From Deltaproteobacteria bacterium (GTDB taxonomy: Bacteria > Desulfobacterota > Binatia > DP-6), in NCBI GenBank assembly GCA_005879795.1, contig VBKJ01000150.1, positions 1-43,048 on the forward strand: a stretch of DNA of 43,048 bases, in the 5' to 3' direction. Below the pieces are notes generated by a model. That model was not told the DNA's origin. It worked only from the letters and a program-made list of their open reading frames with translations, and did not search any database. Shown piece after piece: positions 1 through 9,186 of the stretch; positions within the stretch are counted from its first letter, which is position 1; each line of letters begins with the position of its first letter. Position numbers and translations under genes: made by a program.

Positions 1-357
1 CACGACGCGGCCGCCGACGACCACGACGACGTCCACCACGTCGAGCACGACCACGACGCGGCCGCCGACGACCACGACGACGTCCACCACGTCGAGCACG
101 ACCACGACGCGGCCGCCGACGACCACGACGACGTCCACCACGTCGAGCACGACCACGACGCGGCCGCCGACGACCACGACGACGTCCACCACCTCGAGCA
201 CGACCACGACGCGGCCGCCGACGACCACGACGACGTCCACCACCTCGAGCACGACCACGACGCGGCCGCCGACGACCACGACGACCTCCACCACCTCCAG
301 CACGACCACGACTCAGCCACCGACCACCACCACGACCTCCTCCACCACCACCACGAC
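1..357 (+). repeat. 51-bp tandem repeat, seven units, coding
   Basis: Units begin at 1, 52, 103, 154, 205, 256 and 307. Units 1-3 are identical, units 4-6 differ at a few bases that are silent in the Thr/Ser frame (for example ACG to ACC), and unit 7 is clearly diverged (Gln for Arg, other Thr/Ser changes). The array is thus most uniform at its 5' side and decays towards the Cys-rich domain. The array continues beyond the left edge, so its copy number is unknown and such a repeat is prone to assembly collapse. Confidence 0.95.
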
Positions 358-553
358 CCAGCCCTGCCAGTGCCACGATGTTTGCACTGCGGGCCCGGCC
401 CAGTGTGCCACTGGCTGCGACCCCTGCGTCGCCGACGTCTGCGACCAGGATCCGAACTGCTGCGACCCAACGCTCGGCTGGACGGAGTTCTGCGTCGCCG
501 AGGCCGCGAGCCTCTGTTGCCCGCGCCCGGACCTCGTCTGCTGCCCCGGGTAG
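2..553 (+). CDS. Thr-rich repeat protein with Cys-rich C-terminal domain (5' partial)
   Basis: The frame is open from base 2 to a TAG at 551-553 (183 residues seen); the start lies outside the window. Residues 1 to about 120 are almost only Thr, Pro, Ser and Arg, built from a 17-residue repeat (TTRPPTTTTTSTTSSTT). The last 65 residues are rich in cysteine, with paired motifs such as CQCHDVC, CDQDPNCC, WTEFCVAEA and SLCCPRPD. Thr/Pro linkers of this sort usually separate exported domains and are often O-glycosylated, and DPxCC...W..FCV-type segments occur in secreted proteins of myxobacteria and relatives; both points are family knowledge. An extracellular or surface location is inferred. The other two frames of the repeat are also open (His/Asp-rich in frame 1), but only this frame continues into the Cys-patterned domain and shows synonymous changes between repeat units. 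Function unknown. Confidence 0.85.
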   Translation, partial: TTRPPTTTTTSTTSSTTTTRPPTTTTTSTTSSTTTTRPPTTTTTSTTSSTTTTRPPTTTTTSTTSSTTTTRPPTTTTTSTTSSTTTTRPPTTTTTSTTSSTTTTQPPTTTTTSSTTTTTQPCQCHDVCTAGPAQCATGCDPCVADVCDQDPNCCDPTLGWTEFCVAEAASLCCPRPDLVCCPG

Positions 554-620
554 CTTGCGACTGCCGCGTGCGCAGCCTCGACCGGCCAGGCACGTCGGAA
601 CGCTGTGCTGAGATTTGGAT

Positions 621-674
621 GGTGTCGCCCGATCGGGGACACCAGGTCGTCGCAGACTGACGAAACTGGTCTGC
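621..674. terminator. Two adjacent hairpins between convergent genes
   Basis: First hairpin 621-643: GGTGTC pairs with GACACC and encloses the palindrome CCCGATCGGG. Second hairpin 652-674: GCAGAC pairs with GTCTGC around an 11-base loop. They lie between the stop of the Cys-rich protein (553, +) and the stop of the histidine kinase (745, -). There is no T-run on either side, so an intrinsic terminator is not proven; position and symmetry suggest a shared 3'-end structure. Confidence 0.35.
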
Positions 675-744
675 GCTACGTCGGCTGCGCCCGTAGCGTC
701 TTCGCCAGCCGCTCGACGCTCAGGTGGACGGCCGCGGGATCAGG

Positions 745-2643
<1,899 letters not shown>

Positions 2644-2836
2644 AGTGCGCGCACCGCGGGCCTTCCGGCCGAGCGGTGCTCCTCGAGTATCGACCGGGAA
2701 GTCGAGGCACTTTAGGAGGTTGGGTCGCGGGAAAGCCTCCTGGACAGGCGCGGCCCGCCCGACTAGCTTCGCCCGCATGGGGTGCGGTCGCGCCGTCGTC
2801 CTCCTGGTACCCCTCGCCGCCGCCCTGGCGCGACCC

Positions 2837-2843
2837 GGAGGAG
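2837..2843 (+). promoter_or_regulatory. Strong ribosome binding site that sets the YbhB start
   Basis: GGAGGAG five bases before ATG 2849. An in-frame ATG at 2777 would add a 24-residue hydrophobic leader ([13 protein letters not shown]) that resembles a signal peptide but has no ribosome binding site of its own. The site favours the short, cytoplasmic form; the leader keeps the exported form possible. Confidence 0.5.
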
Positions 2844-2848
2844 CAGCC

Positions 2849-3313
2849 ATGGCCTTCGAGCTCAAGTCGAGCGCCTTCAAGCCGGGGGAGACGATCCCCC
2901 GCAAGCACACCTGCGACGGCGAGGACCTCTCGCCCGCGCTCGCCTGGACCGACCCGCCGCCGGGTACGAAGGGCTTCGCCCTCGTGTGCGACGACCCCGA
3001 CGCGCCCGCCGGCACCTGGGTCCACTGGGTGCTGTACGGCGTGCCGGCAACCGCGACGAGCCTGCCCGAGGGCGTGCGGCCCGCGCCGGCGCTCGACGAC
3101 GGCAGCCGCCAGGGCACGAACGACTTCCGCCGAACGGGGTACGGCGGGCCATGCCCGCCACGCGGCGGCCCCCACCGCTACTACTTCAGGCTCTACGCGC
3201 TCGACATGGTCCCCGTGCTTGCGCCCAGCGCGACCAAGGCGGCGCTCATGAAGGCCATCCAGGGGCACACGCTCGGCCAGGCCGAGCTGATGGGCCGCTA
3301 CGCGCGGCAGTAG
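2849..3313 (+). CDS. YbhB/YbcL family (PEBP-like) protein
   Basis: A 154-residue member of the YbhB/YbcL family, bacterial relatives of phosphatidylethanolamine-binding/Raf kinase inhibitor proteins. Family hallmarks are clear: the [18 protein letters not shown] start, DDPDAP at the ligand pocket, [19 protein letters not shown] and [11 protein letters not shown]. The biochemical role of bacterial members is poorly defined; they bind small anionic ligands in known structures. The start at 2849 rests on a strong GGAGGAG; with the upstream ATG at 2777 the protein would gain a Sec-like leader ending in an Ala-rich c-region (GGAAMA), which would fit the periplasmic neighbours. It is the first gene of a + run that continues with a cytochrome peroxidase only 14 bases after its stop, so the two are probably co-transcribed. 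Confidence 0.9.
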   Translation: MAFELKSSAFKPGETIPRKHTCDGEDLSPALAWTDPPPGTKGFALVCDDPDAPAGTWVHWVLYGVPATATSLPEGVRPAPALDDGSRQGTNDFRRTGYGGPCPPRGGPHRYYFRLYALDMVPVLAPSATKAALMKAIQGHTLGQAELMGRYARQ

Positions 3314-3327
3314 CGGGAGGAGGGTCC

Positions 3328-4605
3328 ATGCTGAACCGCCCAAGCGGGCCCATGCTCGCCGCCGCGGCGCTCGCCGCCGCGCTCGCCGGCCTCGCCGCCG
3401 CGCTGGAGGGGCGGCTGCCCCCGGGCGTCTCCCCGGTCCTCTACCAGCTCGTCGTGCCGCCCGCCGCAGCGCCCACGCCCGACAAGGTCGCGCTCGGGGA
3501 CAAGCTCTTCAACGACAAGCGCCTGTCGGTGAACGACCAGGTGTCGTGCGCCACCTGCCACGACCCCGCGCGCGGCTTCGTCGACCACAAGACGGTGCCC
3601 GACGGTGTGGCCGCGCCCGCCCAGCGCCCGCAGCGCAACAGCCCGACGGTACTGAACGCGATGTTCAACGCGACCCAGTTCTGGGACGGGCGCGCGCCGT
3701 CGCTCGAGGAGCAGGCGAAGCTCCCCATCCTGAACCCGATCGAGATGGGCCAGAAGTCGCCCGACGACGTGGTCGCCAAGGTGCGCGCCCTCCCGGAGTA
3801 CCGCGAGGCCTTCCCGCGCGTCTTCGGCCACGACGCGACCTACGACGACATCGCCGCGGCGATCGCCGCCTTCGAGCGCACCCAGTACGCCGGGGACGCG
3901 CCCTTCGACCGTTTCATCGCGGGCGACGAGAAGGCGATCGGCGCGGCTACCAAGCGCGGCTGGGGCCTCTTCAACGGCAAGGGCCGCTGCAACGCCTGCC
4001 ACGCCTTCTCGACCGTGAGCCCGCTCTTCTCCGACCAGAAGTTCCACAACATCGGCATCGCCGCGCACAAGACCGACTTCATCGACCTGGCGCGCAAGGC
4101 GGCCGGCACCGTGCGCGCGGGAGACCTGAAGCAGGTGGACGAGCTCGCCATCCAGACCCACTTCTCCGAGCTCGGGCGTTTCCTGGTCACCAAGCAGGCG
4201 AACGACATCGGCGCCTTCAAGACGCCCGGGCTCCGCAACGTCGCCATCACGGCGCCCTACATGCACGACGGCTCGCTCGCCACGCTCTGGGACGTGATGG
4301 ATCACTACAACAAGGGCGGCGTGCCGAACCCGAACCTCGACGGCGGCATGCAGCGGCTCGGCCTCTCCGAGGCGGAGATCGACGACCTGGTGGCCTTCAT
4401 GGAGTCGCTCACGAGCAGGAAGTTCGCCGCCCTCGCCAAAGAGGAGATGGCGCGCCAGCGCGCCCGCAAGAACGTGCGCCCCGAACGCGAGACCGCGGTC
4501 GCCATGGGCAAGCAGGGCCACCTGGGCGATCTCGCCCCGACCCCCGACCCGGCGCGGCCGGCCGCCTTCGGAGTGCTCGTACGCGGAGGGACCTCCTATG
4601 AGTAG
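3328..4605 (+). CDS. Di-haem cytochrome c peroxidase / MauG family protein
   Basis: A 425-residue periplasmic protein with an N-terminal hydrophobic leader (about residues 9-26) and two c-type haem sites, CATCH at 74-78 and CNACH at 221-225. The segment NAMFNATQFWDGRA and the C-terminal TPGLRNVAITAPYMHDGS, which supplies the Met ligand in bacterial di-haem peroxidases, place it in the CcpA/MauG family. Members reduce H2O2 or oxidise protein substrates with electrons from small cytochromes. The length is greater than the usual 320-350 residues because of a charged C-terminal tail after about residue 375. A GGGAGGAGGG ribosome site precedes ATG 3328. It overlaps the next gene (Tat metallophosphoesterase) by 8 bases. 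The mono-haem cytochrome two genes on is a plausible electron partner (inference). Confidence 0.92.
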   Translation: MLNRPSGPMLAAAALAAALAGLAAALEGRLPPGVSPVLYQLVVPPAAAPTPDKVALGDKLFNDKRLSVNDQVSCATCHDPARGFVDHKTVPDGVAAPAQRPQRNSPTVLNAMFNATQFWDGRAPSLEEQAKLPILNPIEMGQKSPDDVVAKVRALPEYREAFPRVFGHDATYDDIAAAIAAFERTQYAGDAPFDRFIAGDEKAIGAATKRGWGLFNGKGRCNACHAFSTVSPLFSDQKFHNIGIAAHKTDFIDLARKAAGTVRAGDLKQVDELAIQTHFSELGRFLVTKQANDIGAFKTPGLRNVAITAPYMHDGSLATLWDVMDHYNKGGVPNPNLDGGMQRLGLSEAEIDDLVAFMESLTSRKFAALAKEEMARQRARKNVRPERETAVAMGKQGHLGDLAPTPDPARPAAFGVLVRGGTSYE

Positions 4606-5719
4606 AGGGCACAAGAGCATCGAGACCAGGCACTACGAGGAGCGCGACGCCCTCTTCGCAGGGCTGAGACACGTCTCGCGCCGCTCGTTCATGAAGCTCG
4701 CCGGGCTCTCGGCCGGGCTCGCGATGGCGAAGGGGCTGGTCACGCCCCATGGCTTCCAGCTGGTCGAGGTGGCCAGCGCGGCGGAGGGCGACAAGCCCGC
4801 GTTCACCTTCGCCTATGTCTCCGACACCCACCTCTACCCGGCCAGCCTGAACGACCGCTTCCTGCGTGCCGCGCTCAAGGCGGTCGACGACGTGAACACC
4901 CTCGACCCCCAGCCCGACTTCGTCCTCTTCGGCGGCGATCTCGCGCAGCTCGGCCGGAAGGAGGAGCTCGATCTCGGGCGCCAGATCCTGAAGACCATCA
5001 AGGCGCCCGTCCACATGATGGTCGGCGAGCACGACTGGTTCCTCGACATGGGCGAGCATTGGCGCGCGCTCTTCGGGCCCGAGCAGCACTCCTTCGACCA
5101 CAAGGGCGTGCACTTCGTGACCCTGATGAGCGTCCAGGAGAAGGACTTCTGGACGGCGCGCGGCATGACGCCGGCCGAGCGCATGCAGACGGTCGCCGGC
5201 CTCGACAACGGCGTGCAGTCGCGCTTCGAGGTGGGCGAGGCGGGGCGCGCGTGGCTCAAGAGCGATCTCGCCAAGGTGGACCACAAGACGCCGCTCGTCG
5301 TCTTCTCGCACTCGCCGCTCTACAAGTACTACCGGCCGTGGAACTTCTGGACCGAGGACGCCGAGGAGGTGCAGGCGATCCTGAAGCCGTTCCGGCACGT
5401 GACGGTGATCCACGGGCACACCCACCAGCTGCTCACCAACCGCATCGACAACATCCAGTTCCACGGCATGCTCTCGACGGCGTGGCCGTGGCCGTACGCG
5501 CCCGAGGGTCTGCCCAAGCTCACCATCCAGATGAACCGCGCCGATCCCTTCGACCAGTTCGACGGCTGTGGCGACGGCGCGGTCGACGTGCTCGAGAGCG
5601 GGCTCGTGAACAAGCTCTACAATCTCTGGGATCGCAACCCGGTCACGGTGCGCGCGAGCTATCTCACCTCGAGCGCCAGGCAGGACGCGCCGCCGCGGAC
5701 GAAGCTGCCCTCGTACTAG
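4598..5719 (+). CDS. Tat-exported calcineurin-like metallophosphoesterase
   Basis: A 373-residue protein with a twin-arginine signal: SRRSFMK at 27-33 followed by a weakly hydrophobic stretch and an Ala-rich cleavage region near 60-62. The five metallophosphoesterase motifs are present in order: SDTH (D76, H78), GGD (D114), GEHD at 143-146 (Glu replaces the usual Asn of GNHD), FSHSP (H238) and GHTH at 273-276. Such enzymes use a di-metal centre to cleave phosphomono- or diesters; the substrate is unknown. The Asn-to-Glu change touches a metal ligand and could alter metal preference. Export in folded form suits the location of the flanking haem proteins. It overlaps the peroxidase gene by 8 bases and the cytochrome gene follows after 13 bases, so a single operon is likely. 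Confidence 0.9.
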   Translation: MSRGHKSIETRHYEERDALFAGLRHVSRRSFMKLAGLSAGLAMAKGLVTPHGFQLVEVASAAEGDKPAFTFAYVSDTHLYPASLNDRFLRAALKAVDDVNTLDPQPDFVLFGGDLAQLGRKEELDLGRQILKTIKAPVHMMVGEHDWFLDMGEHWRALFGPEQHSFDHKGVHFVTLMSVQEKDFWTARGMTPAERMQTVAGLDNGVQSRFEVGEAGRAWLKSDLAKVDHKTPLVVFSHSPLYKYYRPWNFWTEDAEEVQAILKPFRHVTVIHGHTHQLLTNRIDNIQFHGMLSTAWPWPYAPEGLPKLTIQMNRADPFDQFDGCGDGAVDVLESGLVNKLYNLWDRNPVTVRASYLTSSARQDAPPRTKLPSY

Positions 5720-5732
5720 GGGAGGGGACGCG

Positions 5733-6431
5733 ATGATGCCGAAGAGGACGCTCTACCTGCTGGCCGTCCTCCCGCTCGCCCTGGGCGGCATCGTGCTCGC
5801 GCGCTCCCGCCCGGGCGTACGGCGCCACGATGCGTCGCCGTCGCCGAGCGGCAATCTCGTGGTCGCGCTCTGCGACGGGAAGACGACGGCCGAGATCCCC
5901 GGCGTGAAGGAGGGCGAGACGCCGACGCCCGAGCAGGCGCGCGCCGCGATCGACGCGCTCATGGGCGAGTGGCGGCGGAAGAACCCCGCCGCGGGCTGGG
6001 ACGAGGGGCCCGCGCGCCTCGCCGACGCCGCCCAGCCGAAGGGTGGGGGGCCGCCCGCCGCGGCCGACATCCAGGGCGGCCAGACCTACGGCGCCTTCTC
6101 CGAGCGCGACCAGCGCATCTGGGAGGCGGAGACGGAGAAGTTCGTGCAGGAGGGCCGCCGCGTCTTCCACGACGCGAAGGCTTTCGGCGGCACGATCGGC
6201 GTCTCCTGCGACATGTGCCACCCCGACGCCGCCAACACGCACCCGGAGACGTACCCCAAGTTCCAGGTGCAGCTCGGGCGGGTCGCCCTCCTGCGCGACA
6301 TGATCAACTGGTGCATCCAGAACCCGACGCGCGGCAAGCCGCTGGCCGACGACGACCCGCGCCTGAAGGCGATGGAGGCCTACATCATCGCCCAGCGCAA
6401 GGGGGTCGTGCTCGAGTTCGGGAAGCACTGA
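5733..6431 (+). CDS. Mono-haem c-type cytochrome, SoxA/TsdA-like tail
   Basis: A 232-residue exported protein with an N-terminal hydrophobic segment (residues 6-23) and a single haem site CDMCH at 159-163. After the haem site, NWCIQNPTRGKPL (Cys193) and DDPRLKAMEAYI resemble the C-terminal halves of SoxA/TsdA-type cytochromes, where an INxCxxNPxxG segment follows the haem motif; Cys193 might serve as a haem ligand or redox residue as in those families (inference). Residues 40-130 show no recognisable domain. A GGGGAGGGG ribosome site precedes ATG 5733. It closes the envelope part of the operon and probably shuttles electrons for the upstream peroxidase. A role in thiosulfate metabolism is possible but there are no other sox genes here. 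Confidence 0.8.
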   Translation: MMPKRTLYLLAVLPLALGGIVLARSRPGVRRHDASPSPSGNLVVALCDGKTTAEIPGVKEGETPTPEQARAAIDALMGEWRRKNPAAGWDEGPARLADAAQPKGGGPPAAADIQGGQTYGAFSERDQRIWEAETEKFVQEGRRVFHDAKAFGGTIGVSCDMCHPDAANTHPETYPKFQVQLGRVALLRDMINWCIQNPTRGKPLADDDPRLKAMEAYIIAQRKGVVLEFGKH

Positions 6432-6458
6432 AGGGGCAGCGCTCCAGATCCAGACGGA

Positions 6459-7670
6459 TTGGTGTTATTCAGCGGAAGCGTGGAGCCGCGCGACGGGCAG
6501 GGGGACCAGACGCTGCGGCCGGTGCGGATCGCGGCGCTCATCGTGTTCGTGTCGGTCGCCGTGTTCCTGCCCATCGACGCGCATTACTCGCCCGCGGGCC
6601 TGCACAAGGTCCTCGTCGCCTACGGGGCGCACACCACCCTCGCGCTCGCCATCCTGCTCGCCAGCCTGACGCGCTGGGGTGCCCGGCGCGCGGACCCCCT
6701 CGCCCTCACGCTCGGCTTCGGCGCGGCCGCGAACACGCTCCTCTACGTCCACCTCTGGCCCCGCAATCCCATGCTGGTCGCGACCTCGCTCGTCTGCCTC
6801 CTCATGGGCTGCGCCGTGGTCTTCTCGTGGAGCGCGCCGCGCATGATCCTTCTGGGCGCGTTCGTCTGCGTGGGCTTCGCGATCGTGTCCAGCCGGGCGA
6901 CCGCCGCGGAGCTGGGCGGGGCGCCCGTCGTCTCCGCCGTCGGGGCGCTCGGCGTGGGGGCCCTCATCGCGATCGCCGGCGCCGGCATCCTCGGGCGCGC
7001 GCGCGCGAGCCTGGCCCAGCGGCAGGCGGAGCTGGCCGCCTTCTCGGCGCGTCTCATGGCGGCGCAGGAGGAGGAGCGGCGCCGGCTCGCACGCGAGCTG
7101 CACGACGAGCTCGGCCAGTCGCTGACCGCGGTCAACGCCTACATCTGGCTGATCGAGAAGGAGCTGCCCGAGGCGCAGGCGGCGCTGCGCGGCCGCACGG
7201 CCGAGGTGCGCCGCCTGGTCTCGAAGACGCTCGCCGAGATGCGCGAGATGTCACAACTCCTGCGCCCCTCGACCCTCGACGACCTGGGGCTGGTGCCCTC
7301 CCTCGACAGCCACCTGAAGGCGTTCGCCGACCGGCATCAGATCGCCACCAGCTTCACGGCCGAGGGCCTGCCCGAGCGCCTGCCGGCGGAGATCGAGACC
7401 GCGCTCTACCGCATCACGCAGGAGGCGCTCACCAACGTCGCCCGCCACGCCGGGGCGCACCGGGTACGTGTGGCGCTCACGCGCGAGCGCGCCGACTTGA
7501 AGCTCGAGATCGCCGACGACGGGCACGGGCTGCCCCTCCGGCAGGGCGGCACGAAGCCGGGCACCGGTCTGGTCGGCATCCGCGAGCGCGTCCACGCGCT
7601 CGGCGGGACGGTGACGCTGAGCTCCGAGAGCGGGGTGCGGATCAGCGTGCGGGTCCCGCTGCCCGACTAG
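6459..7670 (+). CDS. NarX/DegS-type membrane histidine kinase
   Basis: A 403-residue kinase. Residues 22-178 form five or six transmembrane helices, followed by a coiled linker and the HisKA_3 helix EEERRRLARELHDELGQS with phosphoacceptor His215. The ATPase domain has ALYRITQEALTNVARHAG (N-box), DDGHGL at 353-358 and GTGLVGIRERV from 368. This subfamily normally phosphorylates LuxR/NarL-type regulators; the NarL-type regulator at 32.3 kb is a candidate but distant. The start is uncertain: TTG 6459, GTG 6462 and GTG 6480 are all in frame and none has a clear ribosome site. It lies 27 bases after the cytochrome gene, so it may be the last gene of the envelope operon. Its stop overlaps the stop of the convergent rng gene by two bases. 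Confidence 0.85.
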   Translation: MVLFSGSVEPRDGQGDQTLRPVRIAALIVFVSVAVFLPIDAHYSPAGLHKVLVAYGAHTTLALAILLASLTRWGARRADPLALTLGFGAAANTLLYVHLWPRNPMLVATSLVCLLMGCAVVFSWSAPRMILLGAFVCVGFAIVSSRATAAELGGAPVVSAVGALGVGALIAIAGAGILGRARASLAQRQAELAAFSARLMAAQEEERRRLARELHDELGQSLTAVNAYIWLIEKELPEAQAALRGRTAEVRRLVSKTLAEMREMSQLLRPSTLDDLGLVPSLDSHLKAFADRHQIATSFTAEGLPERLPAEIETALYRITQEALTNVARHAGAHRVRVALTRERADLKLEIADDGHGLPLRQGGTKPGTGLVGIRERVHALGGTVTLSSESGVRISVRVPLPD

Positions 7671-9181
7671 CTTTCGAGCGCCACCTGGACCTGCTCGCGA
7701 TCGAGCTCGGGTGCAGCCTCGACCGCGACCGTCCGCCCGACCAGCCGCTCGAGCGCCTCCAGGCTGCGCCGCTCCTGCTCGGTCAGGAAGGCCGCCACCT
7801 CGGGATGGACGCGCAGCGCGATGCGCGTCGAGTCCCTCGCCCCGGCCGCCTCGCGCTGCACGCGGCGAAGGGCGTCGTAGGCGAGCGTCTCGAGCGAGCG
7901 CACGCGCCCCCCGCCGCCGCAGTGCGGGCACGGGCTCAGGAGGAGCTGCTCGAGGCTCTCGCGCGTCCGCTTGCGCGTCATCTGCACCAGGCCGAGCTCC
8001 GAGATGCGCAGCACGTTGGCGCGCGCCTTGTCCCTGCGGACCGCGTCCTGGAGCGCGTCGAAGACCTTCTTTCGGTTGGCGGCCTTCTCCATGTCGATGA
8101 AGTCGATCACGATGATGCCGCCGATGTTGCGCAGCCGGAGCTGCTGCACGACCTGCTTCGCCGCCTCGAGGTTGGTCTTGAGGATCGTCTCCTCCTGGTC
8201 CTTCTTGCCGACGTAGCGGCCCGTGTTGACGTCCACCGTGGTGAGCGACTCGGTCTGGTCGAAGATCAGGTAGCCACCCGACTTGAGCCACACGCGGCGC
8301 TCGAGGGCGCGGTTGATCTTGGTCTCCACGCCGTGCTGGTCGAAGATCGGGGTGAGCCCCTCGTAGAGATGCACGCGCGGGGCGAGCCGCGGCATGAGCG
8401 CGGTCACGAACTCGAGCACGCGCGCATGGTCCTCCCGGCTGTCGATCGCGAGCCGGTCGACGTCGGAGGTGAAGAGGTCGCGGACCGTGCGCAGCACGAG
8501 GTCGAGGTCGGAGTGCACGAGGGCGGGCGCGCTCGCGGCGTCGGCCTGCTTCTCGAGGCGCGCCCAGAGACGCGTCAGGAAGCGCACGTCGTCGTGGATC
8601 TCCCGCTTGGTCACGCCCTCGCAGGCGGTGCGCACGATGAGGCCGCCCTCCTCGGGGCGCTCGGCCTCGACGATGGTGCGCAGGCGGTCGCGCTCGGCGG
8701 GGTCCTCGATGCGGCGCGAGACCCCGATGTGCTGCGTCCCCGGCATGTAGACCAGGTAGCGGCCGGGGAGCGAGAGGTGGGCGGTCACGCGCGCGCCCTT
8801 GGTCCCCATCGGCTCCTTCGCCACCTGGACCAGCACCTCCTCGCCCTTGTGCAGGCGCTCCTCGATCGGACGTGTGTCGTGCGGCGGCGGGAGCGCCGGC
8901 GCCTCGACCAGCTCGGCCGCGTCGCCCTCGCGCGCCACCTCGGGCGGCAGCGCCGGGGGACCCACGTCCGAGGCATGCAGGAAGGCCGCCTTCGGGAGCC
9001 CGATGTCGATGAACGCGGCCTGCATGCCCGGGAGCACGCGCAGCACCTTGCCCTTGTAGACGTTGCCGGCGATCCCGCCGCCGCCGCGGCGCTCGATGTG
9101 CAGCTCGACCAGCGTCGTGTCTTCGAGGAGCGCCACCCGCGTCTCCCACGGGGCCACGTTGATGAGGATCTGCTTCGCCAC
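7667..9181 (-). CDS. rng: Ribonuclease G (Rne/Rng family)
   Basis: A 504-residue endoribonuclease of the RNase E/G family, which cuts single-stranded RNA in rRNA maturation and mRNA decay. Visible parts: an S1 RNA-binding domain (about 35-145) containing a Pro/Glu-rich insertion at 75-110, the 5'-sensor/RNase H-like region, the catalytic DVNTG (D317) and IDFIDM (D360), and the zinc-link CPHC at 418-421. It lacks the long C-terminal scaffold of RNase E, so it is G-like. The GTG start at 9181 lies 5 bases after the radical SAM stop, implying co-translation. Upstream sequence in the same frame belongs to the other gene. The stop shares two bases with the convergent kinase stop. The S1 insertion is longer than in E. 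coli RNase G. Confidence 0.93.
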   Translation of the reverse strand: MAKQILINVAPWETRVALLEDTTLVELHIERRGGGGIAGNVYKGKVLRVLPGMQAAFIDIGLPKAAFLHASDVGPPALPPEVAREGDAAELVEAPALPPPHDTRPIEERLHKGEEVLVQVAKEPMGTKGARVTAHLSLPGRYLVYMPGTQHIGVSRRIEDPAERDRLRTIVEAERPEEGGLIVRTACEGVTKREIHDDVRFLTRLWARLEKQADAASAPALVHSDLDLVLRTVRDLFTSDVDRLAIDSREDHARVLEFVTALMPRLAPRVHLYEGLTPIFDQHGVETKINRALERRVWLKSGGYLIFDQTESLTTVDVNTGRYVGKKDQEETILKTNLEAAKQVVQQLRLRNIGGIIVIDFIDMEKAANRKKVFDALQDAVRRDKARANVLRISELGLVQMTRKRTRESLEQLLLSPCPHCGGGGRVRSLETLAYDALRRVQREAAGARDSTRIALRVHPEVAAFLTEQERRSLEALERLVGRTVAVEAAPELDREQVQVALES

Positions 9182-9186
9182 CGCCG

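Noticed and set aside
1-357. CRISPR array
   Set aside because: The 51-bp units adjoin without spacers and stay in one reading frame; it is a coding tandem repeat.
2644-3117. 158-residue N-terminal extension of the kinase from GTG or ATG upstream
   Set aside because: It runs opposite to the YbhB gene and has no transmembrane or sensor character; the first plausible start is ATG 2643.
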